Below, piece after piece: positions 6,195-11,630 of a stretch of DNA of 11,630 bases; the first letter of the stretch is position 1; every line of letters begins with the position of its first letter. The stretch is from Nitrospinaceae bacterium UBA3496. Lineage in GTDB: Bacteria; UBA8248. The stretch lies in NCBI GenBank assembly GCA_002377645.1, contig DFQF01000018.1, positions 1 through 11,630 of the forward strand, in the 5' to 3' direction. The notes beneath the pieces were generated by a model. That model made no database searches and was not told the DNA's origin. It was given only the letters and a program-made list of their open reading frames with translations. A program made the translations under genes and the position numbers.

Positions 6195-6848
6195 TTGGAC
6201 CGAGTACCAGGGATTATCAGAGATGAAGCAAAAGGAGAGGTCGCTCGCTTATACAAACATGCGGATATACTCCTCAGTAGAACACCGAATTCATGGATGG
6301 TTATGGCAAATCAGCCGTTTGCTACAAAATTTATGTTGCCTCTTACCTCTACATTAATGAGACAAGGAATTGGTTCTGTTTTAGAAACCAGAACAAAAGA
6401 ATTAGCCATAATCAGAACGAGTCAGGTGAATGAATGTGCGTATTGACTTGCCCATAATGAACCGGTCGGGCGATCGGTTGGTATTTCTGACGAATTGCAA
6501 AAAATGATGCGCTCAGGGGAATATAAGAATTCTCCTGAATTTTCTGAAAAGGATCGTGCAATTATTGAATGGTCCGAACATGTTACTATGGGAACAGCTA
6601 GTGAACGTGATGATATTTACGAAAATGTCTCCAATCATTTATCAGATGTCGCCTTAGTCGAACTTACGATGACCATTTGCTATCTAGATATGAGAAACAA
6701 GTTTAACGATGCAATGAAAGTGCCGATTGAGGAGAAAAATTATATTGAACGTTCTCTTAATCGAAAGAAAGATCCTGCGGAATTGAAAGCTTATCTTCAA
6801 GCGGTTATAGATGAGTGGCCGGAAGAATTTCCTGAAGAAATAGCTTGA
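6195..6848 (+). CDS. AhpD-like/CMD-family selenoprotein with CxxU motif (Sec84)
   Basis: Two same-frame open segments (6195-6443 and 6447-6848) are joined by one TGA at 6444-6446, giving 217 residues with selenocysteine. The start is TTG 6195, with GGAGG at 6184-6188 and 6-nt spacing. The segment TKELAIIRTSQVNECAY-U-LA reproduces the AhpD active-site layout: Glu69, Cys81 (12 residues later, as in Mycobacterium AhpD Glu118/Cys130) and Sec84 in place of the second Cys of CxxC. His87 follows at +3, where AhpD has it at +4. The rest (GRSVGISDE, FSEKDRAIIEWSEHVT, LTMTICYLDMRNKFNDAM) fits CMD/peroxidase-related proteins of about 180-220 residues. The probable role is reduction of peroxides in the cytoplasm. 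A hairpin follows the TGA. The gene ends in TGA directly followed by TAG and converges on the enolase-family gene. Confidence 0.87.
6444..6446 (+). other. Recoded UGA: selenocysteine codon (CxxU) of the AhpD-like gene
   Basis: The codons read TGT GCG TAT TGA CTT GCC CAT. The TGA takes the place of the second cysteine of the CxxC redox motif (C-A-Y-U), with the family Glu 12 residues before the Cys. Similarity to the CMD/AhpD family continues in frame afterwards. Confidence 0.85.
6460..6479 (+). promoter_or_regulatory. Putative bacterial SECIS hairpin (AhpD-like gene)
   Basis: AACCGGUC (6460-6467) pairs with GAUCGGUU (6472-6479): 8 continuous pairs including one G-U, closing a GGGC loop (6468-6471). 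The loop starts with G and begins 21 nt after the UGA. The position, length and G-rich loop match bacterial SECIS elements. The local sequence is GC-rich against an AT-rich gene. Confidence 0.75.
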
Positions 6849-6851
6849 TAG
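6846..6851 (+). other. Tandem stop codons TGA-TAG at the end of the AhpD-like gene
   Basis: The AhpD-like frame ends ATA GCT TGA TAG. A gene that decodes one UGA as Sec terminates at another UGA, with an in-frame UAG right behind it as a backup stop. No hairpin of SECIS type follows this TGA. Confidence 0.7.
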
Positions 6852-6870
6852 CAAACTAAAATTCAAAAAA

Positions 6871-7977
6871 TCAAATAGAACTTGTTGCGATAGAATTGAT
6901 TTTTTCTACATCTCCTTTTGCTCCAAGTCCAATGCAATGCCCATACGACATGATTCCATTTGAATTATTATGTTTCCATTCGGTGATGGTAGGTTCTTTT
7001 GCAAAGTGTCCAACCTCATGAGCAAGGTCGGTGTTGTTTAAAGATAAGGCGAGAGCCAAGGCCATAGATTTTCCTACTAATGATTCATAAGATGCACTGA
7101 TTACGCATTTTTTCCCTGCACTTTCGAGCAGGGTAGCAATTTTTTTCGCTATTAGTATTCCGCCGAATTTAGAAATTTTAATAACTCCTACATCTAATGC
7201 GTCTTCTTGGACTAAAGTTTCTGCATCTTGAAGTGAGAATAAAGATTCATCTGCCGCGACCGGAATTCCCATTTCTCTTATTTCTCTGCAAATTTCAAAG
7301 CAACGTTCATTAGATGGAAGAACTGGCTGTTCAAAATGTTGAACTGCAACTGGCAAGATCAAATTACAAAATTCAAAGACTTCTTCGTCGGTATAACCAC
7401 CATTGGCATCCATTCTTATTTCGATTTCATCTCCGAATTCTTCTCTTAATGCGAGAAGGCGGTTTGCATCATCCCTTACGTTCACTCCCACTTTTACTTT
7501 TACAGTCGAAATACCTTCAGTTAGATACATTTTTGTTTTACGTATTGCATCTTCAGGAGATTCCAGACCAATGGGTCCATCTAAACTTACACTAGTATGA
7601 CTACCTTCCAGTTTCTCCACGAAGGATTTTTGTTCTCTTTTAGATTCAATATCTAGCAACGCACATTCGATCGAGGAACGGGCTGCCTTGAGTTCAGAAA
7701 AATCCTGAAGACTATCTATCACGTTTGAGTTTGAAATAGGTTCAATTTCTGGCATTTCTTTAAGTGATTCTGTGATGTTTTGAATAACCTTTGTGGCATT
7801 TTCTGCTTTCTCGGTAGTGAAAATAATAGGCATCATTTCTCCCCACCCCTCATTGCCATTTTCGTCTTCTAGTCGAAGAAGGGTCCTCTCTAAAAAATTC
7901 ACCGCTCCATATCGGTTACGGGATTTTTGTTCTACCTTACTTTTGATAGTCCAAATATTTGTATTTTCAATTTTCAT
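6871..7977 (-). CDS. Enolase-superfamily enzyme, muconate lactonizing enzyme subgroup
   Basis: This 368-residue protein has an N-terminal capping domain (about 1-125) and a C-terminal barrel. The ATG at 7977 follows TTGAGGAAATA. The MLE-subgroup catalytic set is visible: KVK (K160, K162) at the end of barrel strand 2, metal ligands D190 (MDANGG), E216 (HFEQP) and D243 (ADES), and the opposite acid/base lysine K267 in IKISKFGG, followed by a Glu in ASYES (E298). Family members include muconate cycloisomerases, o-succinylbenzoate synthase, dipeptide epimerases and N-succinylamino acid racemases. Motifs alone do not separate these, and no menaquinone, peptidoglycan or catechol genes are in the window. 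It ends in TGA, 22 nt from the end of the AhpD-like gene, and lies 35 nt after the SGNH-like gene on the same strand, a likely operon. Confidence 0.88.
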   Translation of the reverse strand: MKIENTNIWTIKSKVEQKSRNRYGAVNFLERTLLRLEDENGNEGWGEMMPIIFTTEKAENATKVIQNITESLKEMPEIEPISNSNVIDSLQDFSELKAARSSIECALLDIESKREQKSFVEKLEGSHTSVSLDGPIGLESPEDAIRKTKMYLTEGISTVKVKVGVNVRDDANRLLALREEFGDEIEIRMDANGGYTDEEVFEFCNLILPVAVQHFEQPVLPSNERCFEICREIREMGIPVAADESLFSLQDAETLVQEDALDVGVIKISKFGGILIAKKIATLLESAGKKCVISASYESLVGKSMALALALSLNNTDLAHEVGHFAKEPTITEWKHNNSNGIMSYGHCIGLGAKGDVEKINSIATSSI

Positions 7978-8012
7978 TATTTCCTCAAGTAAGAATTGTT
8001 GAATTATAGGAC

Positions 8013-9194
8013 CTATTTGAACTTAAATTCTTTTATAATTTCTTGGACTGCCAATCGTATTCCTTTTTTATTCCAATGGTTGTTATTTTTCCATTGTTTA
8101 TCAGAAAAATAGCATTCATTACAGTTTCTGAAAATATCATAAAGATTTAAGGTTGGAATACTCTTTGAGACTGTGCCAGAAATTAATTCTGTAAGATTAT
8201 TTTTCTTATATTTAGGGCATAAGTTTTTTAGATCATTGCTGAATTTAGAATCATTTGTTGTGACATCCACTTCGGATGGTTGTATGAGGAGTTTCCCTCG
8301 GAAATTGCGTTCTCTTGATATTTTCAAAAATCTTGAAAATATATAATTCAAACGCTTTTTTGTTTCTTTTATTGCAGTTGTGTTTGTAGAGCAGGAGAAC
8401 TCGATATCATATCTATCTTGCATGTAGATATGGACAAGTCCCTTCTTAAACGCATTCCATTCTTTATGCGCTCCATCCCTTAAACTTTCAAAAAAACTAT
8501 TTTTTATGATGTACGGTTCTTCGACACATAATTCATGTTTTCCTAAGGAATGTTTCAGAGAAACACTTTTCCAGTATCCTGTAGTAATAAACAATGCCTT
8601 TCGTACTGCTTTGAATAGCAGAGATTTTCCAATTATTCCGGGAATGATATAGCAATAACCATTATTTTGCAGTTCTCCATTTTTCCATGGATAATTATTT
8701 CTGATTAAATCTCCTAAATCGTTATCTGCAAAGACATGAAATATAACCGAAGAGTAAATGTTTTTTTTTGCGAATTTCTCTATTGCGAATAATGTTTGAT
8801 CTGGCCCAAAACCAGAAACCCCGAAGGTGTCTATTTGAACGCAATCTTTTCCATCTTTATTGAGTGATTCTGCCAGAAGTGAACCGATATGTTCTTTGTC
8901 AGAAACAAAACGTCCGGCAATATTTGAATCTCCAACTATGAGAATTTTTTTCTTTTGTACCCCTTCTTTTGTACAGTTATTTTCGTTTAATCGAAATCCT
9001 TTTTTGTCAAATGTAGAAAGGATTTGGAGAGTGTATCCGGTTAGATGTTTTGGCAGATAAGGGTCGCTATGGTCTCTGATATTTTTGTTTTTTGAAGCTT
9101 TGTTTGGAAAAATGATGCGCAGGCCAAACTCTAGCAATAGAATAGGAATAATCGTTGCCAAAAGAACAATACAAATGTTTTTTGTCCAGTTCAT
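8013..9194 (-). CDS. Membrane-anchored SGNH/GDSL-hydrolase-like protein
   Basis: This is a 393-residue protein. The ATG at 9194 has only a weak GGAA upstream. Residues 7-29 form one hydrophobic segment (an N-terminal anchor or uncleaved signal), followed by RIIFPN and a long domain that would lie outside the inner membrane. SGNH blocks are recognisable: KILIVGDSN (block I, Ser90), TFGVSGFGPDQ (block II Gly), VFADNDLGD (block III Asn158) and NNNHWNKKG near the C-terminus (block V, His373). The Asp usually three residues before that His is Asn370, so the classic triad would be incomplete. Relatives include lipases/esterases and O-acetyltransferase-associated proteins of surface polysaccharides. 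The substrate cannot be inferred. The reading frame is long and intact. Confidence 0.75.
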   Translation of the reverse strand: MNWTKNICIVLLATIIPILLLEFGLRIIFPNKASKNKNIRDHSDPYLPKHLTGYTLQILSTFDKKGFRLNENNCTKEGVQKKKILIVGDSNIAGRFVSDKEHIGSLLAESLNKDGKDCVQIDTFGVSGFGPDQTLFAIEKFAKKNIYSSVIFHVFADNDLGDLIRNNYPWKNGELQNNGYCYIIPGIIGKSLLFKAVRKALFITTGYWKSVSLKHSLGKHELCVEEPYIIKNSFFESLRDGAHKEWNAFKKGLVHIYMQDRYDIEFSCSTNTTAIKETKKRLNYIFSRFLKISRERNFRGKLLIQPSEVDVTTNDSKFSNDLKNLCPKYKKNNLTELISGTVSKSIPTLNLYDIFRNCNECYFSDKQWKNNNHWNKKGIRLAVQEIIKEFKFK

Positions 9195-9309
9195 TATGTT
9201 CCATTTTAAAGAAGTTTCAATTTTTCTATTTTGTATGATATCAACGCATAATCAAAGAGTCTTTCAACTTTCAAATCACTTTGTCTGTAGAATGCCAATT
9301 CGTCACAAA

Positions 9310-9315
9310 TATGAT
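9310..9315 (+). promoter_or_regulatory. Possible -10 box before tRNA-Leu
   Basis: TATGAT lies 21 nt before the first base of the tRNA, a plausible distance for a short 5' leader. No convincing -35 is present at normal spacing; TTGTCT at 9281-9286 is too far upstream. The rest of the 142-nt gap (9195-9336) shows nothing else I can support. Confidence 0.25.
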
Positions 9316-9336
9316 AGATTGACTGAGTTTTAATTT

Positions 9337-9424
9337 GCCGGGGTGGCGGAATTGGTAGACGCACTGGATTCAAAATCCAGCGAGGTTAACCCTCATGGGG
9401 GTTCGAGTCCCCCCCTCGGCACCA
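9337..9424 (+). tRNA. tRNA-Leu (anticodon CAA)
   Basis: A complete class II tRNA. The acceptor GCCGGGG pairs with CCTCGGC (one G-U), followed by discriminator A at 9421 and an encoded CCA (9422-9424). The D-arm contains GGTAGAC. The anticodon stem CTGGA/TCCAG encloses TTCAAAA with anticodon CAA at 9371-9373. A long variable arm pairs GAGG with CCTC, and the T-arm is GGGGG-TTCGAGT-CCCCC. It reads the UUG leucine codon. It is not tRNA-Sec. Confidence 0.97.
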
Positions 9425-9445
9425 GAAATTTTCAAGGAGAGTTTG

Positions 9446-10021
9446 TTGAAGAAATATTTCTTTTTATTCATTTTTCCTTTTCTTCTTTTTGTCTCACTTC
9501 CAATGATACACGCTCAGGAAAAACAAACTTTCCTTAAAGCGTTCTACCCTTTAGATGAACCTAGATTTCATTGTATCGATATTCCAGGACATAAAACGAG
9601 AGTAAAAACCGAAAGGCCTTTGGTAGTGCATACTTGTAAAGAGGGTATTTGGCATAAAGACGAATTGTTTGATTCTCGAGCGATAGAGAAAAATCAATTG
9701 CGTATGCCTGAATATGACTTATGTGTGCAAGCGGAAAGTAATCAAGAGGGCGCAAAACTTGTGTTAAAAGAATGCAAGAAAACTGATTTGCAACTATGGG
9801 AACACAAGAACTACCGCCTTGTTTTAAAACAACATCCTGAAAAATGTATAACGATTCGTCCAGAGGCATCTCGTCTCACCCGGGGAGGAAGAAGACTACC
9901 TTCCAAACATATGGCCCGATCCCTTTCTCTTGAAAATTGTTCTGAAGAAATATTTCACCGCCAGATGTGGCGTTTTGAAGAGCCGCAGAATAGAACCGGT
10001 CCGGTAATGCCTTTTAAATAA
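9446..10021 (+). CDS. Secreted ricin-type beta-trefoil lectin-like protein
   Basis: This is a 191-residue protein starting at TTG 9446, with AAGGAG at 9434-9439 and 6-nt spacing. The longer frame from ATG 9395 would begin inside the tRNA and is rejected. The N-terminus is a clear Sec signal peptide: KK at residues 2-3, a Phe/Leu-rich core to about residue 19, and probable cleavage after IHA (residue 23). The mature part shows ricin-B-like repeats with the QxW signature twice, QLW (116-118) and QMW (173-175), each after a CV/CI strand and a Leu-rich strand. Six cysteines could form disulfides. Such domains bind carbohydrate, but no catalytic domain is attached. It lies 21 nt after the tRNA with no terminator between them, so it may be transcribed from the tRNA promoter. 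Divergent sequence makes the fold call moderate. Confidence 0.7.
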   Translation: MKKYFFLFIFPFLLFVSLPMIHAQEKQTFLKAFYPLDEPRFHCIDIPGHKTRVKTERPLVVHTCKEGIWHKDELFDSRAIEKNQLRMPEYDLCVQAESNQEGAKLVLKECKKTDLQLWEHKNYRLVLKQHPEKCITIRPEASRLTRGGRRLPSKHMARSLSLENCSEEIFHRQMWRFEEPQNRTGPVMPFK

Positions 10022-10053
10022 AACTGTTATTTGATTCAACTTTTGGAGGAATT

Positions 10054-10239
10054 ATGGAAGAAGAACATGTAGAAGAGCCAAGTACTGAGCATAAAATTGA
10101 GATTCTTAAGGGAGTGATTGAGAAACAGGAGGTAAGAATAAAAAAGATAGAATTGAAATTGTTGTCTCTTCGCATTGTAGTTTGGGGAGGTGTTGCTCTT
10201 TTTGTGTTTGCTCCTTATCTCAAAAGAGTATTCGGTTAG
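10054..10239 (+). CDS. Small membrane protein with coiled-coil and C-terminal transmembrane segment
   Basis: This is a 61-residue unrecognised protein. The ATG at 10054 has GGAGG at 10045-10049. The first 14 residues are acidic (MEEEHVEEPSTEH), residues 15-38 form an amphipathic, probably coiled-coil helix with a Leu/Ile heptad pattern (IEILKGVIEKQEVRIKKIELK), and residues 41-56 (IVVWGGVALFVFAPYL) form a single transmembrane span followed by KR. This is a tail-anchored arrangement with the N-terminus likely cytoplasmic. It lies 32 nt after the lectin-like gene on the same strand. The strong RBS and organised layout support a real gene; I can give no function. Confidence 0.65.
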   Translation: MEEEHVEEPSTEHKIEILKGVIEKQEVRIKKIELKLLSLRIVVWGGVALFVFAPYLKRVFG

Positions 10240-10464
10240 TTTCGAGTTGTAGGTAGGATACAGAAAGGCGATAAAAATGACTAAAACTCTCTTGATCATC
10301 GTTTTTTTTATTTCCCAGTTTTCTATTTGTGATGTTTTTTGATTCAAATTTCACTCTTGGCCATGCCTTATATGAATTTTTTAAATTATAGAAGTTCCAA
10401 GAAAAGCCTACTACAGCGTACAGGAAGTATTGGAGAGGAAAGGGAGTCAATAGTCAAAACTTTT
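10240..10464. other. Intergenic gap with a possible 21-codon leader-like ORF
   Basis: This 225-nt gap lies between convergent genes. It contains a short frame at 10277-10342 (+) encoding a hydrophobic, signal-peptide-like 21-mer with AAAGG 8 nt upstream. It ends in TGA, and further stops follow in the same frame (about 10370-10384). The stretch after those stops, 10385-10453, is open again but has no start. This could be the remnant of a small secreted-protein gene or chance. I see no convincing terminator or repeat here. Confidence 0.25.
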
Positions 10465-11630
10465 TTATTTTGGTGTTAATGGGGAAGTTTGCCTTATTAA
10501 TTTGAATATATCTATTTTCTTTAATGGGCTTCCTTTGCGAAAATCTATAAATGGCATGAAGGACTTTTGGATATTTATTTTATTTTTTTGTGCAGCACAT
10601 CCGTGTCTTTTTTTGCGTTTCTGAATTTCAGAGTCGCTTAGTTTTTTTGGCGGTTTCAAATGAATTAGTTCGTATATTTCTGCACTATTTTGCGAAACAA
10701 TGTTTTCTCCTGGTTCTGTAAGTTTGTAAAAAGCGAAGCTTGCTTTCTTTCCTTGCCATTTTCTAATAATACCCTCATCAACTTTCAATTTTATCATTGA
10801 TATATTTACTTTTTCATTTGTGTTGTTTGTTACATTTAATTGATATAAACATCCGAATTGATATCGATAGTAAGTTATTTCGTTGAATTTGTTCTTCTCT
10901 TCGACAAATTCGTATGTATCTCTGGAAGATGAAACTCCAAATAAAAGATGTGGATCAGATGATTTCTTCTTTTTCACACGGATATTATTTTTTTTGTCGC
11001 TCTTAGATTTGTCTTGTAACTCTATATTCTGTAAGAAAAGATTGCGTATGTCAGGGTCTTGAATTTTCTTTGCATATAGTTTCGCTTCCTTGAATTTGTT
11101 TTCTGCTATTTTCTTTTGCACAATTTCGCTAATTTGAAAATCATCCATCTTAGGAGCTTTCTTTTTCGGCTTGTTTTCTTTGGATAGCGCTTTTCTTTTT
11201 AATTCTTTTGCTTTTTTCCGAACTGCTAACAATCTTTTTTTATCTGCTTCTTTTTGTTTGGCTTCGAGTTCTCTTTTGCGTTTGGCTTCGAGTTCTCTTT
11301 TGCGTTTGGCTTCGAGTTCTTTCTTTTTTCTTAATTTGACTACTTCTTTTTTTAAGGAAGAGGTAGTCAGAATAAATTCTTGAATTTTCGGAATAAGTAT
11401 TTTTAATTCATGAAGTTTTGGAGATTTCAGAGACGCGTCTAAGTTTTTTAAAACAGGCAAAATCTTCTGAACAGTTTTTGAATCGTTAAGTATGTTTCTT
11501 GCTACATATGATCTAAGGAAATTTTTTAAATCTTTGCCTGATTTTATTTTCTTATTTAATAACTTTAATCTTGCGATTTTTCTTGCCTCATTCCTCTTCG
11601 TCTCAAAGGCAGAAAATCCTTTTACTTTTG
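10465..11630 (-). CDS. Lysine/glutamate-rich coiled-coil protein, N-terminus off the right edge
   Basis: The frame is open from the TAA at 10467-10465 to the window end: 387 residues visible, start outside. A TTG at 11460-11458 is an internal codon with no RBS, because the frame continues upstream with similar composition. The outermost part is basic and helical; around 11160-11350 it becomes a highly charged KR/E coiled coil with an 8-residue repeat (KRKRELEA). Further on comes another basic helical stretch, and about 165 C-terminal residues form a different, globular-looking domain (DPHLLFGVSSSRDTYEFV, YRYQFGCLYQLNVTNNTNEKVN), perhaps beta-rich. No known family is recognised. The charged repeat is reminiscent of TolA-like or periplasm-spanning linkers, but that is speculation without the N-terminus. 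Confidence 0.75.
   Translation of the reverse strand, partial: KVKGFSAFETKRNEARKIARLKLLNKKIKSGKDLKNFLRSYVARNILNDSKTVQKILPVLKNLDASLKSPKLHELKILIPKIQEFILTTSSLKKEVVKLRKKKELEAKRKRELEAKRKRELEAKQKEADKKRLLAVRKKAKELKRKALSKENKPKKKAPKMDDFQISEIVQKKIAENKFKEAKLYAKKIQDPDIRNLFLQNIELQDKSKSDKKNNIRVKKKKSSDPHLLFGVSSSRDTYEFVEEKNKFNEITYYRYQFGCLYQLNVTNNTNEKVNISMIKLKVDEGIIRKWQGKKASFAFYKLTEPGENIVSQNSAEIYELIHLKPPKKLSDSEIQKRKKRHGCAAQKNKINIQKSFMPFIDFRKGSPLKKIDIFKLIRQTSPLTPK
11260..11320 (-). repeat. 24-bp in-frame tandem repeat (2.5 copies)
   Basis: The unit is 24 bp and occurs at 11260-11283 and 11284-11307 with no differences, plus 13 bp of a third copy to 11320. It encodes the 8-residue unit KRKRELEA in the coiled coil of the gene on the - strand. 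Perfect identity means a recent expansion by slippage or recombination. Confidence 0.92.

Noticed and set aside
5523..6848. TGA reassigned to Trp or Gly in the whole genome (alternative genetic code)
   Set aside because: The other long genes have no internal TGA and use TGG for Trp. TGA is the apparent stop of the enolase-family gene (6873-6871). The two internal TGAs fall only at catalytic Cys positions.
5523..6848. Two nonsense-mutated pseudogenes or sequencing errors
   Set aside because: Two independent single TGAs hitting exactly the catalytic Cys codons of neighbouring redox genes, each followed by a SECIS-like hairpin and an undamaged frame, are very unlikely by decay or error.
9337..9424. 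tRNA as a selC (tRNA-Sec) candidate near the selenoprotein genes
   Set aside because: The anticodon is CAA, not TCA, and the acceptor stem is 7 bp as in ordinary tRNA-Leu.
9395..9445. ATG 9395 as start of the lectin-like gene
   Set aside because: It lies inside the tRNA-Leu gene. TTG 9446 has a proper RBS and gives a clean signal peptide.
10340..10370. TGA at 10340 as a third Sec codon
   Set aside because: No Cys-type redox family is recognisable, the following hairpin is only 3 bp, and more stop codons follow closely in the same frame.
11458..11460. TTG as start of the right-edge coiled-coil gene
   Set aside because: The frame is open upstream to the window end with similar basic helical composition, and no RBS precedes this TTG. 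The gene is simply truncated by the window.
1..11630. CRISPR array, insertion sequence, integrase or phage genes
   Set aside because: No spaced direct repeats, transposase motifs or terminal inverted repeats were seen; the only tandem repeat is inside a coding region.

Overview
The window is AT-rich bacterial DNA (low GC by eye) with tightly packed genes and strong AGGAG-type ribosome binding sites. UUG is used as a start unusually often. Ribosomal protein S4 is of a proteobacterial-like type. Together with anabolic genes, an acyl-CoA ligase and apparent selenocysteine use, this suggests a free-living, possibly marine, Gram-negative bacterium. I cannot name the phylum from this sequence.

Layout. 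Bases 1-2649 are an amino-acid biosynthesis run on the + strand: the end of chorismate synthase (aroC), a D-3-phosphoglycerate-dehydrogenase-type oxidoreductase, branched-chain aminotransferase (ilvE) and an FmdB-type zinc-ribbon protein. Next come rpsD with its own promoter and a clean intrinsic terminator, then a small carboxymuconolactone-decarboxylase (CMD) family gene. Bases 3876-6848 are the most interesting part. On the - strand an OsmC-like gene is followed by an AMP-forming acyl-CoA ligase. Divergently, on the + strand, lies an AhpD-like gene. Bases 6871-9194 (- strand) hold a membrane-anchored SGNH-hydrolase-like gene followed by an enolase-superfamily enzyme. Then come tRNA-Leu(CAA), a secreted ricin-type lectin-like protein and a small membrane protein on the + strand. 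A lysine-rich coiled-coil protein on the - strand runs off the right edge.

Main result. Both the OsmC-like and the AhpD-like gene are interrupted by a single in-frame TGA, exactly where the family has its catalytic cysteine. In the AhpD-like protein this turns CxxC into CxxU. In the OsmC-like protein it replaces the first (peroxidatic) cysteine. Each TGA is followed, 19-21 nt on, by a GC-rich hairpin whose apical loop begins with G, as expected of bacterial SECIS elements. The other genes encode Trp with TGG and have no internal TGA, so genome-wide reassignment of TGA is unlikely. I read both as intact selenoprotein genes that automatic annotation would split into two fragments each or call pseudogenes. 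They share a 126-bp divergent promoter region, and the OsmC-like gene is transcribed with the acyl-CoA ligase. This suggests a selenium-dependent peroxide or organic-hydroperoxide defence unit, possibly tied to lipid or carboxylate activation. The functional link is inference. Sec-containing members of both families have, as I recall, been reported from marine metagenome surveys, so the possible novelty is the paired divergent arrangement rather than the families. No Sec machinery genes (selA, selB, selC, selD) lie in the window.
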